From the NCBI RefSeq assembly GCF_001563475.1, contig NZ_LPUT01000012.1:1-64000 (forward strand): a stretch of 64,000 bases of DNA, read 5' to 3'. Shown one piece after another: positions 25,681-33,805 of the stretch; positions within the stretch are counted from its first letter, which is position 1; each line of letters begins with the position of its first letter. The DNA is from Sporosarcina sp. HYO08. GTDB lineage: Bacteria; Bacillota; Bacilli; Bacillales_A; Planococcaceae. Position numbers and translations under genes: made by a program. The notes under the pieces are model-generated. The model did no database searches. It saw only the letters and a list, made by a program, of their open reading frames with translations, and was not told where the DNA came from.

Positions 25681-25794
25681 TTCTCATCTCCTTTTAAGCA
25701 ACATTCTTTGTCGTCCGGACTTTGTTTTTTGTTGCTCTTACTATATTTACCCGCGAAAGAGTGAAAAAGTTTTCGGGAAGAGAATAAAAATAAA

Positions 25795-25826
25795 AAAATC
25801 CTCGAATAACGAGGATTTTAATGAAG
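25795..25826 (-). terminator. Terminator after the DMT transporter gene
   Basis: AAAATCCTCG and CGAGGATTTT pair closely; on the minus strand the stem is followed by TTTTTTATTTTT. Confidence 0.8.
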
Positions 25827-25834
25827 TATTTTTC

Positions 25835-26722
25835 TTAAGAGTGTTTAAATTTTCGGCGTTCTGCAAGTGTCGGTAAGGTCATACCTATTAAAATAACGAC
25901 AATGCCGGCGATTTGCAGGGATGTGATGACTTCCTTCAGCATAATAACGGACGCTGTCACAGCTACTGGCAGTTCCATTGCGCCTAAAATGGATGTCATA
26001 GTCGTCCCGACCTTCGGAACAGCGATCGAAAACAAGTAGATCGGAATGATAATGCCAAAAAAGCCAAGAATTAGTCCATATATCCACAGTCCTTGTCCAA
26101 AAAGAGTGCCATTCCAAACAATTTCTGGCGTTTGGAAAAAGAAGATGGCGATTGCGGCAAAAAAGGAAGTAAATAATAGTCGTGTTGTTGTATCCATGTC
26201 TTTAATTTGTTTTTGATTAATCATCAAAAATGAAGCAAAGCTAATGGCTGAGGCGAATCCCCAAGCCCATCCTTGCCATGGAATACTGCTAATATCAGCA
26301 TCGATGACGCCGGCTGCCAAAACAGTTCCGCCCAAAAGAAACATCAATGAAAAGACTTCAATTCTTCTCGGAAGTCTGCGGCGGGCAATACAATCGAACA
26401 ACATACCGATCCACGTAAATTGGAAAAGCATGACGACTGCCAAAGAGGCGGGCATATAGACGACTGCTTGCCCATAAACTGTCCCAGTCGTTGCCGTAAA
26501 AAGCCCCGCAAGCGGCAAAATAAACCTGCCCTTAAAAACAGGTGCTTTTCGTTTAACGACGGTAAAAAGAATGAGTGCTAAAAAGAATCCGGTAAAGTAT
26601 TGGCTTGTCACAGCTTCAGCAGCTGTGAATCCATCTTGAATCGCAAGTTTTATAATGGTCGATAAAATGCCGTAGCTGCTAGCCGCGACAATAATAAGCA
26701 GTGGGTACATCCATTGTTTCAT
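25835..26722 (-). CDS. EamA/DMT family transporter
   Basis: 295-residue membrane protein with about ten helices, two EamA repeats. First repeat: YPLLIIVAASSYGILSTIIK and later SLAVVMLFQFTWIGMLFD; second repeat: GWAWGFASAISFASFLMINQ to the C-terminal ILGAMELPVAVTASVIMLKE. DMT proteins export metabolites or drugs; the substrate is unknown. ATG at 26722 follows GGAGGACTAAG; the 13 in-frame codons upstream are not supported by a ribosome binding site. Confidence 0.85.
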   Translation of the reverse strand: MKQWMYPLLIIVAASSYGILSTIIKLAIQDGFTAAEAVTSQYFTGFFLALILFTVVKRKAPVFKGRFILPLAGLFTATTGTVYGQAVVYMPASLAVVMLFQFTWIGMLFDCIARRRLPRRIEVFSLMFLLGGTVLAAGVIDADISSIPWQGWAWGFASAISFASFLMINQKQIKDMDTTTRLLFTSFFAAIAIFFFQTPEIVWNGTLFGQGLWIYGLILGFFGIIIPIYLFSIAVPKVGTTMTSILGAMELPVAVTASVIMLKEVITSLQIAGIVVILIGMTLPTLAERRKFKHS

Positions 26723-26881
26723 AATGCTTAGTCCTCCAGTTCCATTTGAACAGTATACCATTTAGAAGGATATCCGCAATAAAAAAAGGTTATGGAAGGA
26801 ATAAAGAAGTTTGTTATATACTATATAGAACAGAAAGTGATATAATAACGATAATTAATGCTAGAAAGGTGTGAATATAAA

Positions 26882-27082
26882 ATGTCTGAACTGGCAACTA
26901 TTCCATGGCATCTTATTTGGCCGCTCATTGCGCTTCAATTTATTCTCATGATCGTTGCACTCGTTGATATCATTCGCAATCAGCGAACGAATGGTCCAAT
27001 GGTCATGTGGCTTCTTATTGTGATTTTTATTAATACAATCGGTCCGATCCTCTATTTCATTTTCGGGAGGAAACAAGGATGA
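26882..27082 (+). CDS. YxlE-like PLDc_N domain membrane protein
   Basis: 66-residue protein with two helices and the PLDc_N (cardiolipin-synthase N-terminal) pattern: LIALQFILMIVALVDIIR, then NGPMVMWLLIVIFINTIGPI and YFIFGRK. ATG at 26882 lies 11 bases after AAAGGTG. The stop overlaps the next start (ATGA). The order PLDc_N protein, ABC ATPase, ABC permease is that of yxlE-yxlF-yxlG of Bacillus subtilis, where YxlE restrains sigma-Y. No sigma-Y-like gene is next to it here. Confidence 0.85.
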   Translation: MSELATIPWHLIWPLIALQFILMIVALVDIIRNQRTNGPMVMWLLIVIFINTIGPILYFIFGRKQG

Positions 27083-27978
27083 CGTTATTGCATGTAGATC
27101 GTCTCACTAAACAGTTTGGCAATGCATTGGCAGTCGACGCTTTATCTTTCGAGTTAAAAGAGCATACAGCTACCGCTTTAATTGGCCCGAATGGTGCAGG
27201 GAAAACAACGACATTATCGATGCTGGCGGGGCTGTTGAGTGCAACGGATGGAAGTATAAAATTCCAAAAATCTGATCGACGGGATGTTCGCTCACTCATT
27301 GGATTTTTACCGCAAGCACCGAAGTTTTATCCGTGGCTTTCCGCACTGGAATTCACGGAAATGGCAGCACGCATAAGCGGAATGGAAGCTAGGCATGCGA
27401 AACAAGAAGCAAAAAAGACACTTGAATTCGTAGGGATGGCGGAAGCGATGACGAAAAAAACCGCCACATTTTCAGGCGGGATGAAGCAGCGGCTTGGGTT
27501 AGCGCAAGCGATTGTGCATAAGCCGAAACTTTTATTGTTAGATGAACCCGTAGCGGCACTCGATCCGGTTGGGCGTCGCCAGGTGATGACATTATTGAAA
27601 GAAATCCAACAGCAAACGACGATTTTATACTCGACACATATTTTAAACGATGCGGAAGAAATGACCGATCAGCTGCTTTTTTTACGACAAGGAAAACTCG
27701 TCGAGCAAGGAACGTTGGATGGGGTTCGGGAAAAATATGCCGAGCCAAAGATCGTCATTGAATTCGATCAAATCGAAGGGGCTCGTCTTTTTAAGGAAAG
27801 TGCACCTTGGTCAATGACGATAGAAGGGCGTAAAGCGTGGTTGGATTTATCCGATCAAGCGGTTCATATGAACGACATATTCTCCTCGCTTAGTGCTAAA
27901 ACCTATAACGTCCGGAAAGTGGAACGACAAACTGCTAGCCTTGAGGAAATCTTCATGAAGGTGGTGCTCGATTCATGA
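27079..27978 (+). CDS. YxlF-like ABC transporter ATP-binding protein
   Basis: 299-residue ATPase. Walker A GPNGAGKTT near residue 37, Q-loop FLPQAPKF near 76, signature FSGGMKQRL near 133, Walker B LLLLDEP near 153, and STHILNDAEEM with the switch His near 190. The C-terminal 90 residues form the accessory domain typical of CcmA/NatA-type exporters. ATG overlaps the preceding stop. It pairs with the permease that starts 4 bp before its own end. Substrate unknown; B. subtilis YxlFG is linked to sigma-Y. Confidence 0.92.
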   Translation: MTLLHVDRLTKQFGNALAVDALSFELKEHTATALIGPNGAGKTTTLSMLAGLLSATDGSIKFQKSDRRDVRSLIGFLPQAPKFYPWLSALEFTEMAARISGMEARHAKQEAKKTLEFVGMAEAMTKKTATFSGGMKQRLGLAQAIVHKPKLLLLDEPVAALDPVGRRQVMTLLKEIQQQTTILYSTHILNDAEEMTDQLLFLRQGKLVEQGTLDGVREKYAEPKIVIEFDQIEGARLFKESAPWSMTIEGRKAWLDLSDQAVHMNDIFSSLSAKTYNVRKVERQTASLEEIFMKVVLDS

Positions 27979-28757
27979 ATGGGCTCGGTGTTTTACTTTT
28001 AAAAGAGTGGCGGGAAATGGTGCGGAGCTTTAAGTTATTATGGATTCCGCTCGTTTTTATCTTTTTTGGCATTTTAGAACCGATCACGAACTATTATCTT
28101 CCAGAAATTATGAAAACCGTCGGAAACTTGCCGGAAGGGGCAGAGTTTACTTGGCCTGAGCTGCAAGGTAAAGATATTTTTGTCTCATTGTCTGGACAAT
28201 ATCAGTTCATCGGGATCTTAATGATCGTTTTAGCATTTATGGGAACGATTGCGGGAGAGCGAAAATCCGGCACAGCGACACTTCTGTACGTACGCCCCTT
28301 GTCATTCACCAGTTATTTTTTTAGTAAATGGCTAGTTATCAATGCTGTCCTTGTCGCTAGTGTATGGCTAGGATTTTCAGCAAATTGGTATTATGTTCAT
28401 ATCCTTTATGATGCGGTTGAGCCTAAACAAGCATTGGCATTTATTATGACCTATAGTCTTTGGATCGTTTTCGCAACGACGACTGTCCTTATGTTTAGTG
28501 CTTGGCTCCCGACGGGCGGCACGGCTTTTGCGGGCATTTTTCTTCTAGTATTTTATCCATTCATTGACACAACCATTGGTGCGTATTGGAAGGTGTCTCC
28601 CTGGAAATTACCGACCTACGCTTCTGATTGGTTTGACCCGACCTTAGATCGTTCGCATTTATGGATGAGTGGAGGCGTAACCCTACTCTTAATTGTTCTA
28701 TTTATTGTCTTTGGTATTTGGATGTCGAAACGAAATGCTGCGAAAACAACCGTTTAA
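27975..28757 (+). CDS. YxlG-like ABC-2 permease
   Basis: 260-residue membrane subunit with six helices, opening with the cytosolic LLLKEWREMVRSFKLLW motif common to ABC-2 permeases of this type. MGTIAGERKSGTATLLYVRP near residue 95 is the conserved coupling region, and DWFDPTLDRSHLW precedes the last helix. ATG overlaps the ATPase stop. It completes a three-gene yxlE-F-G-like operon. Confidence 0.9.
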   Translation: MNGLGVLLLKEWREMVRSFKLLWIPLVFIFFGILEPITNYYLPEIMKTVGNLPEGAEFTWPELQGKDIFVSLSGQYQFIGILMIVLAFMGTIAGERKSGTATLLYVRPLSFTSYFFSKWLVINAVLVASVWLGFSANWYYVHILYDAVEPKQALAFIMTYSLWIVFATTTVLMFSAWLPTGGTAFAGIFLLVFYPFIDTTIGAYWKVSPWKLPTYASDWFDPTLDRSHLWMSGGVTLLLIVLFIVFGIWMSKRNAAKTTV

Positions 28758-28859
28758 AACAAGTGAAAGCAAGCAGATCAAATGACAGAAGAAATCATTT
28801 CCCGGGAAATGTTGACAATAAATGACACGAAGTGCCTGGCACCACCATACAATTTATTA

Positions 28860-28902
28860 AAAACCCGTGCATCATTCTGGAATGGAATGATGCACGGGTT
28901 TT
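28860..28902. terminator. Strong bidirectional terminator
   Basis: An 18-bp perfect stem (28860-28877 with 28885-28902, core CCCGTGCATCATTC) with A-run and T-run ends. It separates the yxlEFG-like operon from the convergent small gene at 28901. Just upstream, TGCCTGGCA near 28832 is a short palindrome of the sort often scattered in Bacillales. Confidence 0.9.
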
Positions 28903-29164
28903 ATGATTCTCCTAAATCTTCCGCACGAATGCCTGAACCAGGAAATTTTTCGATCGTAGAAGATCTTGTTTTTGTATCATAATGAATTTTTTCCTCTTCT
29001 AACTCGAGTCTCTTATCCTCAAGCGGAATCGCATCAACTGTCTGCATATCTTCGTGCATATCGTAAATACTTTCCTTGGCTGAACGCAAATTTTCTGGGT
29101 TATCCATATAAGGTCCGTCGGCATCTTTACGATCATCTGCTGTGAACACACGTTTTCGCTCCAT
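28901..29164 (-). CDS. Small acidic hypothetical protein (87 aa)
   Basis: 87-residue hydrophilic protein with many Asp, Glu and Lys and no membrane segment (MERKRVFTADDRKDADGPYM at the start, EKFPGSGIRAEDLGES at the end). Probably disordered. ATG at 29164 follows AAGGAGTG at 6-7 bases; a GTG three codons earlier sits in that site. No family recognised. It sits beside stress-protein genes, so a stress role is possible but only by context. Confidence 0.65.
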   Translation of the reverse strand: MERKRVFTADDRKDADGPYMDNPENLRSAKESIYDMHEDMQTVDAIPLEDKRLELEEEKIHYDTKTRSSTIEKFPGSGIRAEDLGES

Positions 29165-29305
29165 AATACTCACTCCTTTCTAAGACAACTACTTTTATTT
29201 TCGGCCTATTTCAGTAAACTATACGGTTAATTGACCTGTTAGTGGGCATATTAAAATTCAGGCAGTTGATTTTTATGTTGGAAAGGAGTGAAAGGGTCGG
29301 ATAGG

Positions 29306-29770
29306 TTGGAAAACAAAAGGTATATGGGAACACAGTATTCGGTCGAATCGGCGTTATATAAAATCCAGGAACTGTTATCACAAGGCTACTCAGAAAATGA
29401 CATCTACCTTGTCACAAACGACCGGGATGACTTTGAAACGCTGAATGGTTCGACAGACGCAGAAGTCATTCTCGTACATGGTGAAAACTGGCGTCAAAAA
29501 TTTGATGATTTCATGAACGGTAAATTTGAAGATGAATATGCGCGTCAGCAAATGGGTTTTTCTCTTCAGCAAGCAAAAACAAATTTTATTGAAACAAGTG
29601 ATGGTGGAGTTCTGTTTTTTGTAACAGAACAAGATACCGATCGCAAGGATGAAATGGACAGCGGTGTTGAAATTGGCGAAAATGGCCAGATGCTTGATAG
29701 TTTCGACGAAAAAACACTAGTCGTTAACGATAATGGCAATTATCCACGCATTAACACTACGAATTTATGA
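29306..29770 (+). CDS. General stress protein 17M-like (YflT family)
   Basis: 154-residue soluble protein. The N-terminal 90 residues match the YflT/heat-induced stress protein pattern: YSVESALYKIQELLSQGYSE then NDIYLVTNDRDDFETL. The acidic C-terminal tail is variable. I chose TTG at 29306 because AAAGGG lies about nine bases upstream and it gives the usual short N-terminus; a GTG at 29288 is in frame but poorly placed. Members belong to the sigma-B general stress response in Bacillus; I do not see a clear sigma-B promoter. Confidence 0.75.
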   Translation: MENKRYMGTQYSVESALYKIQELLSQGYSENDIYLVTNDRDDFETLNGSTDAEVILVHGENWRQKFDDFMNGKFEDEYARQQMGFSLQQAKTNFIETSDGGVLFFVTEQDTDRKDEMDSGVEIGENGQMLDSFDEKTLVVNDNGNYPRINTTNL

Positions 29771-29797
29771 TTATAGACCGGAATGGAGAAGATGAGC

Positions 29798-30016
29798 ATG
29801 ATAGATAAACTTGAAATAAAGGATTTGTTGCAAAAAGATACTGTAAACGAGATAGTTGAATTTGGGGTTAGCATAGAAGGGAAGGAATATCGGGGCCATT
29901 TAAAAGATGGTGGTCTTAGCTGGATGAACATGCGCCCGAGACAAGAGGATCACCAGGTGAGTCTAAATGATGTAGTGAATGAAATAAAAAGGAGAATCGA
30001 CGCACGTCATCAATAA
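29798..30016 (+). CDS. Small hypothetical protein (72 aa)
   Basis: 72-residue soluble protein, mostly charged, with IEGKEYRGHLKDGGLSWMNM in the middle and a helical basic end (NEIKRRIDARHQ). Start ATG at 29798 lies 6 bases after GGAGAAG; two upstream ATGs overlap that site. Twenty-seven bases after the YflT-like gene, so probably co-transcribed. No family recognised. Confidence 0.6.
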   Translation: MIDKLEIKDLLQKDTVNEIVEFGVSIEGKEYRGHLKDGGLSWMNMRPRQEDHQVSLNDVVNEIKRRIDARHQ

Positions 30017-30087
30017 GTGGCGACTAAGACTGTCCAAAGGGGCGGTCTTATTTCACTTGTAAATAGACGTTTGTTTGTTATATATGA

Positions 30088-30126
30088 ATAAATCGGTCCC
30101 CTTTCAATAGGAGACCGATTTATTTT
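30088..30126 (+). terminator. Terminator after the stress-protein pair
   Basis: AATCGGTC...GACCGATT stem followed by TATTTTG. A weaker stem (AAGACTG/CGGTCTT) lies at about 30026-30050. Confidence 0.65.
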
Positions 30127-30161
30127 GAGGTGAACCGAGAAGCTTGGGAGATCGCTCAAGA

Positions 30162-30314
30162 TTATTGCCAATTCATGCCTGAATTGCTTCCGCTTTTACT
30201 TGTGTTTGTACCTGTGAAAGCCTCAATTTGCTTCATTAGCTTATCTCGAGCGTTTTTATTCCTCATCAAATACGCTGCGCCAAGACCGAGTGCTGCCATT
30301 GCCATTTTACTCAT
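30162..30314 (-). CDS. Small membrane-associated protein (50 aa), DUF3918/YrzQ-like
   Basis: 50-residue protein: MSKMAMAALGLGAAYLMRNK, a short charged helix (NARDKLMKQIEAF) and a Ser/Asn/Gly tail. One N-terminal hydrophobic segment followed by basic residues suggests membrane attachment. ATG at 30314 follows GAGGAGGAC. The pattern recalls tiny DUF3918 (YrzQ) proteins of Bacillus, but the call is tentative. It is too short to have a safe function. Confidence 0.55.
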   Translation of the reverse strand: MSKMAMAALGLGAAYLMRNKNARDKLMKQIEAFTGTNTSKSGSNSGMNWQ

Positions 30315-30439
30315 GGAATGTCGTCCTCCTCGTATGTGGTATTTGTGGTTCACCTTATTTTGCCCTAGATGAAAAAGACTATGCATACATTTCTATCAAA
30401 AATTGAATTGGCTTCATACAATACAGCATTCGTTATTGT

Positions 30440-30790
30440 ATGGGGGTGAGGACGATTTCTTATAGGATAGAAATTTCCACGAATCAGCATCGTCTCCGTC
30501 TTTATAACGGCGATCGATTGGTGAAAACATATCCGATTGCTGTTGGGAAAATGGTAACGGCTACGCCGACGGGAACTTATACGATTATTAATAAACAAGC
30601 ACATCCAGGAGGACCTTTTGGCGCTTTTTGGATGGGTTTATCCAAACCTCATTACGGCATTCACGGCACGAATAATCCTTCATCTATAGGCAAAAGTGTC
30701 TCCCACGGTTGCATTCGTATGTACAATAAAGATGTTCTGCAATTATCGTCAATTGTGCCAGTTGGGACAGTTGTGCGTATTCATCGTTAA
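30440..30790 (+). CDS. L,D-transpeptidase catalytic domain protein (YkuD family)
   Basis: 116-residue minimal YkuD domain. The signature [20 protein letters not shown] carries the catalytic His/Ser/His/Gly/Cys/Arg set near residues 78-97; [19 protein letters not shown] is the family's first strand pair. No LysM, signal peptide or membrane helix is seen, unusual for an enzyme that acts on peptidoglycan outside the cell. Start uncertain: ATG at 30440 and GTG at 30446 both have poor sites, although GGGGGTGAGG lies around them. Homologues of this short form occur in Bacillus. Confidence 0.85.
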   Translation: MGVRTISYRIEISTNQHRLRLYNGDRLVKTYPIAVGKMVTATPTGTYTIINKQAHPGGPFGAFWMGLSKPHYGIHGTNNPSSIGKSVSHGCIRMYNKDVLQLSSIVPVGTVVRIHR

Positions 30791-30826
30791 AATGCAAAAT
30801 AAAAGTAATTGAATATCGCTTTGCAG

Positions 30827-30878
30827 AAGCCTGGCGCCATCATTTGCTTTCACAACATGCTGGCGCCGGGCTTTTTGT
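30827..30878 (+). terminator. Terminator after the L,D-transpeptidase gene
   Basis: AGCCTGGCGCC and GGCGCCGGGCTTTTTG form a stem with a loop of about 20 bases and a T-run. Confidence 0.75.
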
Positions 30879-31061
30879 TTTAAGTCCTTATTGAGGTTTG
30901 GTTACTTCTTCCAGTGTCATCCACATTTTTGACCAACGTTCAATCATTATGACAGCCAATTCTTTCGCTGGAAACTTAAAAATTTGACATTTTTCACTAT
31001 AGCATATAAAGTTAGTTACATTAAGTAAGCAACTTACATTGATTAGACAGGAGGAATAGCA

Positions 31062-31910
31062 ATGATTTTCCATAAAACACCCCATATATACACGGGGGAA
31101 GTGTATCTTAACGTTACAAACCTAGACAGATCTATACGCTTTTATAAAGAAGTAATTGGTTTCAAAGTGCTAGAAGAGCATTCGAATAAAGTTGTGTTAA
31201 CTGCGGATGGGCAAACCCCACTTCTGATCATCGAACAGCCTGAAAATGTCAAGCCGAAAGAATTTCATAAGTCAGGATTGTACCATTTTGCATTGTTATT
31301 ACCTGAGAGAGCTGATCTAGGTGCCATTATTAAACATTTTGTTCAGCATAATGTGAGACTTGGTGCTTCGGATCATCTTGTGAGCGAAGCGCTCTATCTA
31401 TCCGATCCCGATGGCAATGGAATCGAAATCTATACAGACCGTGATCCAAGTGAATGGAATTGGGAAAACGGACAAGTAGTCATGCGTACGGATCCACTCG
31501 ATGGAGAAAGTATTGTTGCGGAAAGTGCTGGACGAACATGGGAAGGGCTGCCGGATGGAACGATTATGGGACATGTCCACTTACATGTTGCACATTTACC
31601 TGAAACTGAATCATTTTACACTGCATTAGGATTTGAAGTCGTAACTACTTATCCGCAAGCGTTGTTTATGTCGTCAGGGAAGTATCATCATCATCTAGGA
31701 CTCAATACGTGGAACGGTGTTGGAGCACCACGCCCATCTGCTGAAAGTGCTGGACTTCAATCGATTACGCTTATTTATCCAAAAGAAGCGGTATTGGAGG
31801 AAACAATAGAAAAAGTAAGGGCAATTGGTGCAAAGGTAGATTCGTTCGGAAATGGTTATAGAACAGAAGATCCTTCGGGCAACAAGATGATTCTTCGAAT
31901 TGAGGAATAA
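31062..31910 (+). CDS. catE: Catechol 2,3-dioxygenase CatE
   Basis: 282-residue VOC-superfamily extradiol dioxygenase with two modules. The first carries GEVYLNVTNLDRSIRFYKEV and SEALYLSDPDGNGIEIYTDR; the second carries GHVHLHVAHLPETESFYTAL, YHHHLGLNTW and the Fe-ligand Glu region near the end. Very like B. subtilis CatE, which cleaves catechol as part of quinone/diamide-stress control. ATG at 31062 follows CAGGAGGAATAGC. The leader (31005-31045) has TTACATTAAG and TTACATTGA repeated and an AAGTT/AACTT dyad, possible sites for a YodB/CatR-type repressor; this is inference. Confidence 0.92.
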   Translation: MIFHKTPHIYTGEVYLNVTNLDRSIRFYKEVIGFKVLEEHSNKVVLTADGQTPLLIIEQPENVKPKEFHKSGLYHFALLLPERADLGAIIKHFVQHNVRLGASDHLVSEALYLSDPDGNGIEIYTDRDPSEWNWENGQVVMRTDPLDGESIVAESAGRTWEGLPDGTIMGHVHLHVAHLPETESFYTALGFEVVTTYPQALFMSSGKYHHHLGLNTWNGVGAPRPSAESAGLQSITLIYPKEAVLEETIEKVRAIGAKVDSFGNGYRTEDPSGNKMILRIEE

Positions 31911-32049
31911 AATAAGTGACAATGAAAAGGCCGTTCGAATGGAACAGCTTTTTTTCATTGTTAGCTTGAAACTTCCCCCGAAGCTGAACGTATAACAGTT
32001 AGTACTTAAAAGAATAATGCAAAATAGGATGGTAAAAGGAAGTGAACAC

Positions 32050-33129
32050 GTGACAAAGAAATTATGGTTTCAAGTAGGTGCTGGTATACTGCTTGCGATG
32101 CTTATTATTAAATATTTTTTAGAAATTAATAGCATCTTTACGCCGGTTGTAATTATCTTAAAAGCAATATTTGTGCCATTATTGCTAGGCGGCGTTTTGT
32201 ATTATATTACGGAACCGATCCAACGTTTTTTGGAAAATCGAAAAGTACCAAGATGGGGATCGATGTTATCAATTTTCGCGATTCTTTCTCTCGTCATTTG
32301 GATTTTCATCGCTATTATTGGGCCGCCAGTGACGAAGCAAATTAATCACTTAGTTGAAAATGCACCAACCCTTGTGAAAGAAATTAACAATATGAAGGAC
32401 TTTGCGCTGCAGCATAAGGATGACTTGCCACCAAATTTACAAGAATCAATCGACAGTGCAGCAAACTCACTTCAAGCAATTGGTGTTAAATTTGGAAAGT
32501 GGATCGTACAATTTTTACAATCTTTTTTCCAAGCGATGTTTTTATTAATTTTAGTCCCGTTTTTCTTTATTTTTATGTTGAAGGATCATGAAAGATTTGC
32601 ACCGTTTGTTTACAACTTCTTTACGGGTGAGCGGCGTAAGTGGGTTCAGAAAACGCTACATGATATTGATAACGTATTGCGCACATATATCCAGGGGCAA
32701 TTGCTCATTAGTTTTATCCTTGCCTCAATGCTGCTGATCGGGTATTTAATTATTGGTTTACATTATGCGTTGTTGCTTGCAATTTTTGCGTTATTTATGA
32801 ACTTAATTCCATTCATTGGACCTTGGATTGCGGTGACACCGGCATTGATCATTGCTTTTACGCAAGATCCTAAATTGGTCATTGGTGTTGCGATCGTTAC
32901 GCTCGTTGCACAGCAAGTTGATAGCAACTTAATTACCCCGAATGTGATGGGGAAAACACTCGATATTCATCCGTTGACGGTCATTACGGTCATTTTGGCA
33001 GCTGGAAATATTGCTGGTTTTCTTGGTATTATTCTTGCTATTCCGACGTATGCAGTCGGAAAAGCAATCGTCAAAAATATTTATGAAAGGCGGCGTGAAA
33101 TTCGGTTGGCCGCTACAAAGAACGTTTAA
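32050..33129 (+). CDS. AI-2E family transporter (YtvI/PerM-like)
   Basis: 359-residue membrane protein with about eight helices, the AI-2E/PerM/YtvI family. Hallmarks: a long amphipathic central region (about residues 85-150, TKQINHLVENAPTLVKEINN), then LILVPFFFIFMLKDHERFAP, and FALFMNLIPFIGPWIAVTPA followed by the C-terminal QQVDSNLITPNVMGKTLDIH. I chose GTG at 32050, nine bases after AAAGGAAG; the frame is open from 32017. Such proteins export small molecules or act as Na+/H+ antiporters; substrate unknown. Confidence 0.9.
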   Translation: MTKKLWFQVGAGILLAMLIIKYFLEINSIFTPVVIILKAIFVPLLLGGVLYYITEPIQRFLENRKVPRWGSMLSIFAILSLVIWIFIAIIGPPVTKQINHLVENAPTLVKEINNMKDFALQHKDDLPPNLQESIDSAANSLQAIGVKFGKWIVQFLQSFFQAMFLLILVPFFFIFMLKDHERFAPFVYNFFTGERRKWVQKTLHDIDNVLRTYIQGQLLISFILASMLLIGYLIIGLHYALLLAIFALFMNLIPFIGPWIAVTPALIIAFTQDPKLVIGVAIVTLVAQQVDSNLITPNVMGKTLDIHPLTVITVILAAGNIAGFLGIILAIPTYAVGKAIVKNIYERRREIRLAATKNV

Positions 33130-33187
33130 ACTTTTGCGTATGGAAAGAAGGAAATAGCCCATTCTTATAGAAAAGGATGGATGAGGA

Positions 33188-33466
33188 ATGGCCAATAAAT
33201 TTCCAGTCATTCATACAAATATATGGGACGCGATTTGGGCGATACCCGTTATTTTGCTCGTGCTAGTTGTCTTGAAAATATTTTTCAAGCTTTCAACAGC
33301 GTGGCTATCTACCGTCGCGACAATAACAGGGTTGGTTATTTCAATTTTTATTAGCCATCCCGGGAATTTAGTAGCGGGGATTTTTATGGGGTTTTTCTAT
33401 AGTGGGGCGGCAATGGGCACCATTTATTCTTTTAGAAATTCGTTTCTTGCGTATCGAGAAAGTTAA
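33188..33466 (+). CDS. Hypothetical membrane protein (92 aa)
   Basis: 92-residue protein with three predicted helices (about residues 15-33, 37-55, 58-80). ATG at 33188 follows AGGATGGATGAGGA. It lies 58 bp after the AI-2E family gene in the same direction and ends in a strong terminator, so the two are probably one transcript. No family recognised. Confidence 0.65.
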   Translation: MANKFPVIHTNIWDAIWAIPVILLVLVVLKIFFKLSTAWLSTVATITGLVISIFISHPGNLVAGIFMGFFYSGAAMGTIYSFRNSFLAYRES

Positions 33467-33477
33467 GAAGGCGTTTA

Positions 33478-33518
33478 AGTAAAAGAACGAACAGGCGAAA
33501 AGCTTGTTCGTTCTTTTA
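33478..33518 (+). terminator. Terminator before the minisatellite
   Basis: AAAAGAACGAACA and TTGTTCGTTCTTTT form a strong stem with a T-run. Confidence 0.85.
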
Positions 33519-33529
33519 TTTGTGAAAAA

Positions 33530-33722
33530 AGCGAGTTTCCCGCAATGCGTCTCGAGTTTCCCGCAATCTGTCCCGAGTTGCCCTGAAAGCGTCCAGTTGC
33601 CCGCAATGCGTCTCGAGTTTCCCGCAATCTGTCCCGAGTTGCCCTGAAAGCGTCCAGTTGCCCGCACCAGTCATCGAGTTCCCCGCAATATGCCCCGAGT
33701 TGCCCCAAATGACTAAGTTTCC
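33530..33722. repeat. Intergenic minisatellite, about 20-bp units in a 61-bp higher-order repeat
   Basis: About nine head-to-tail units of consensus CGAGTTKCCCGCAATSTGTC (19-21 bases), many with CGAGTT or CAGTTG starts. Three units together form a 61-bp block that is present twice without a change (period seen at 33541 and 33602); the last three units are diverged. No spacers lie between units, so it is not CRISPR. GC-rich compared with flanks. Apparent open frames on the minus strand here are repeat translations. Confidence 0.9.
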
Positions 33723-33805
33723 TTCTCCCTTAAGCTATTATCCTCCGTACGCCCAACACACTTTTTTAGGCAAACACATATTATTTAAAGAAGAGGTGGT
33801 GAACG

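Noticed and set aside
30130..30372. Plus-strand 80-codon frame
   Set aside because: Antisense to the 50-residue minus-strand gene, which has a strong ribosome binding site; the plus frame has none.
30888..31085. Minus-strand frame ending in MIERWSKMWMTLEEVTKPQ
   Set aside because: It reads plausibly at the C-terminus, but its start overlaps the catE ribosome binding site and start, there is no ribosome binding site of its own, and the front half has odd composition; at most a gene relic.
33368..33708. Two minus-strand frames over the minisatellite
   Set aside because: They translate the tandem repeat (ETRDALRATGRFQGN-type units) and partly overlap a real gene; no start signal.
33530..33722. 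CRISPR-like array
   Set aside because: Units are contiguous without spacers, and no cas genes are nearby.
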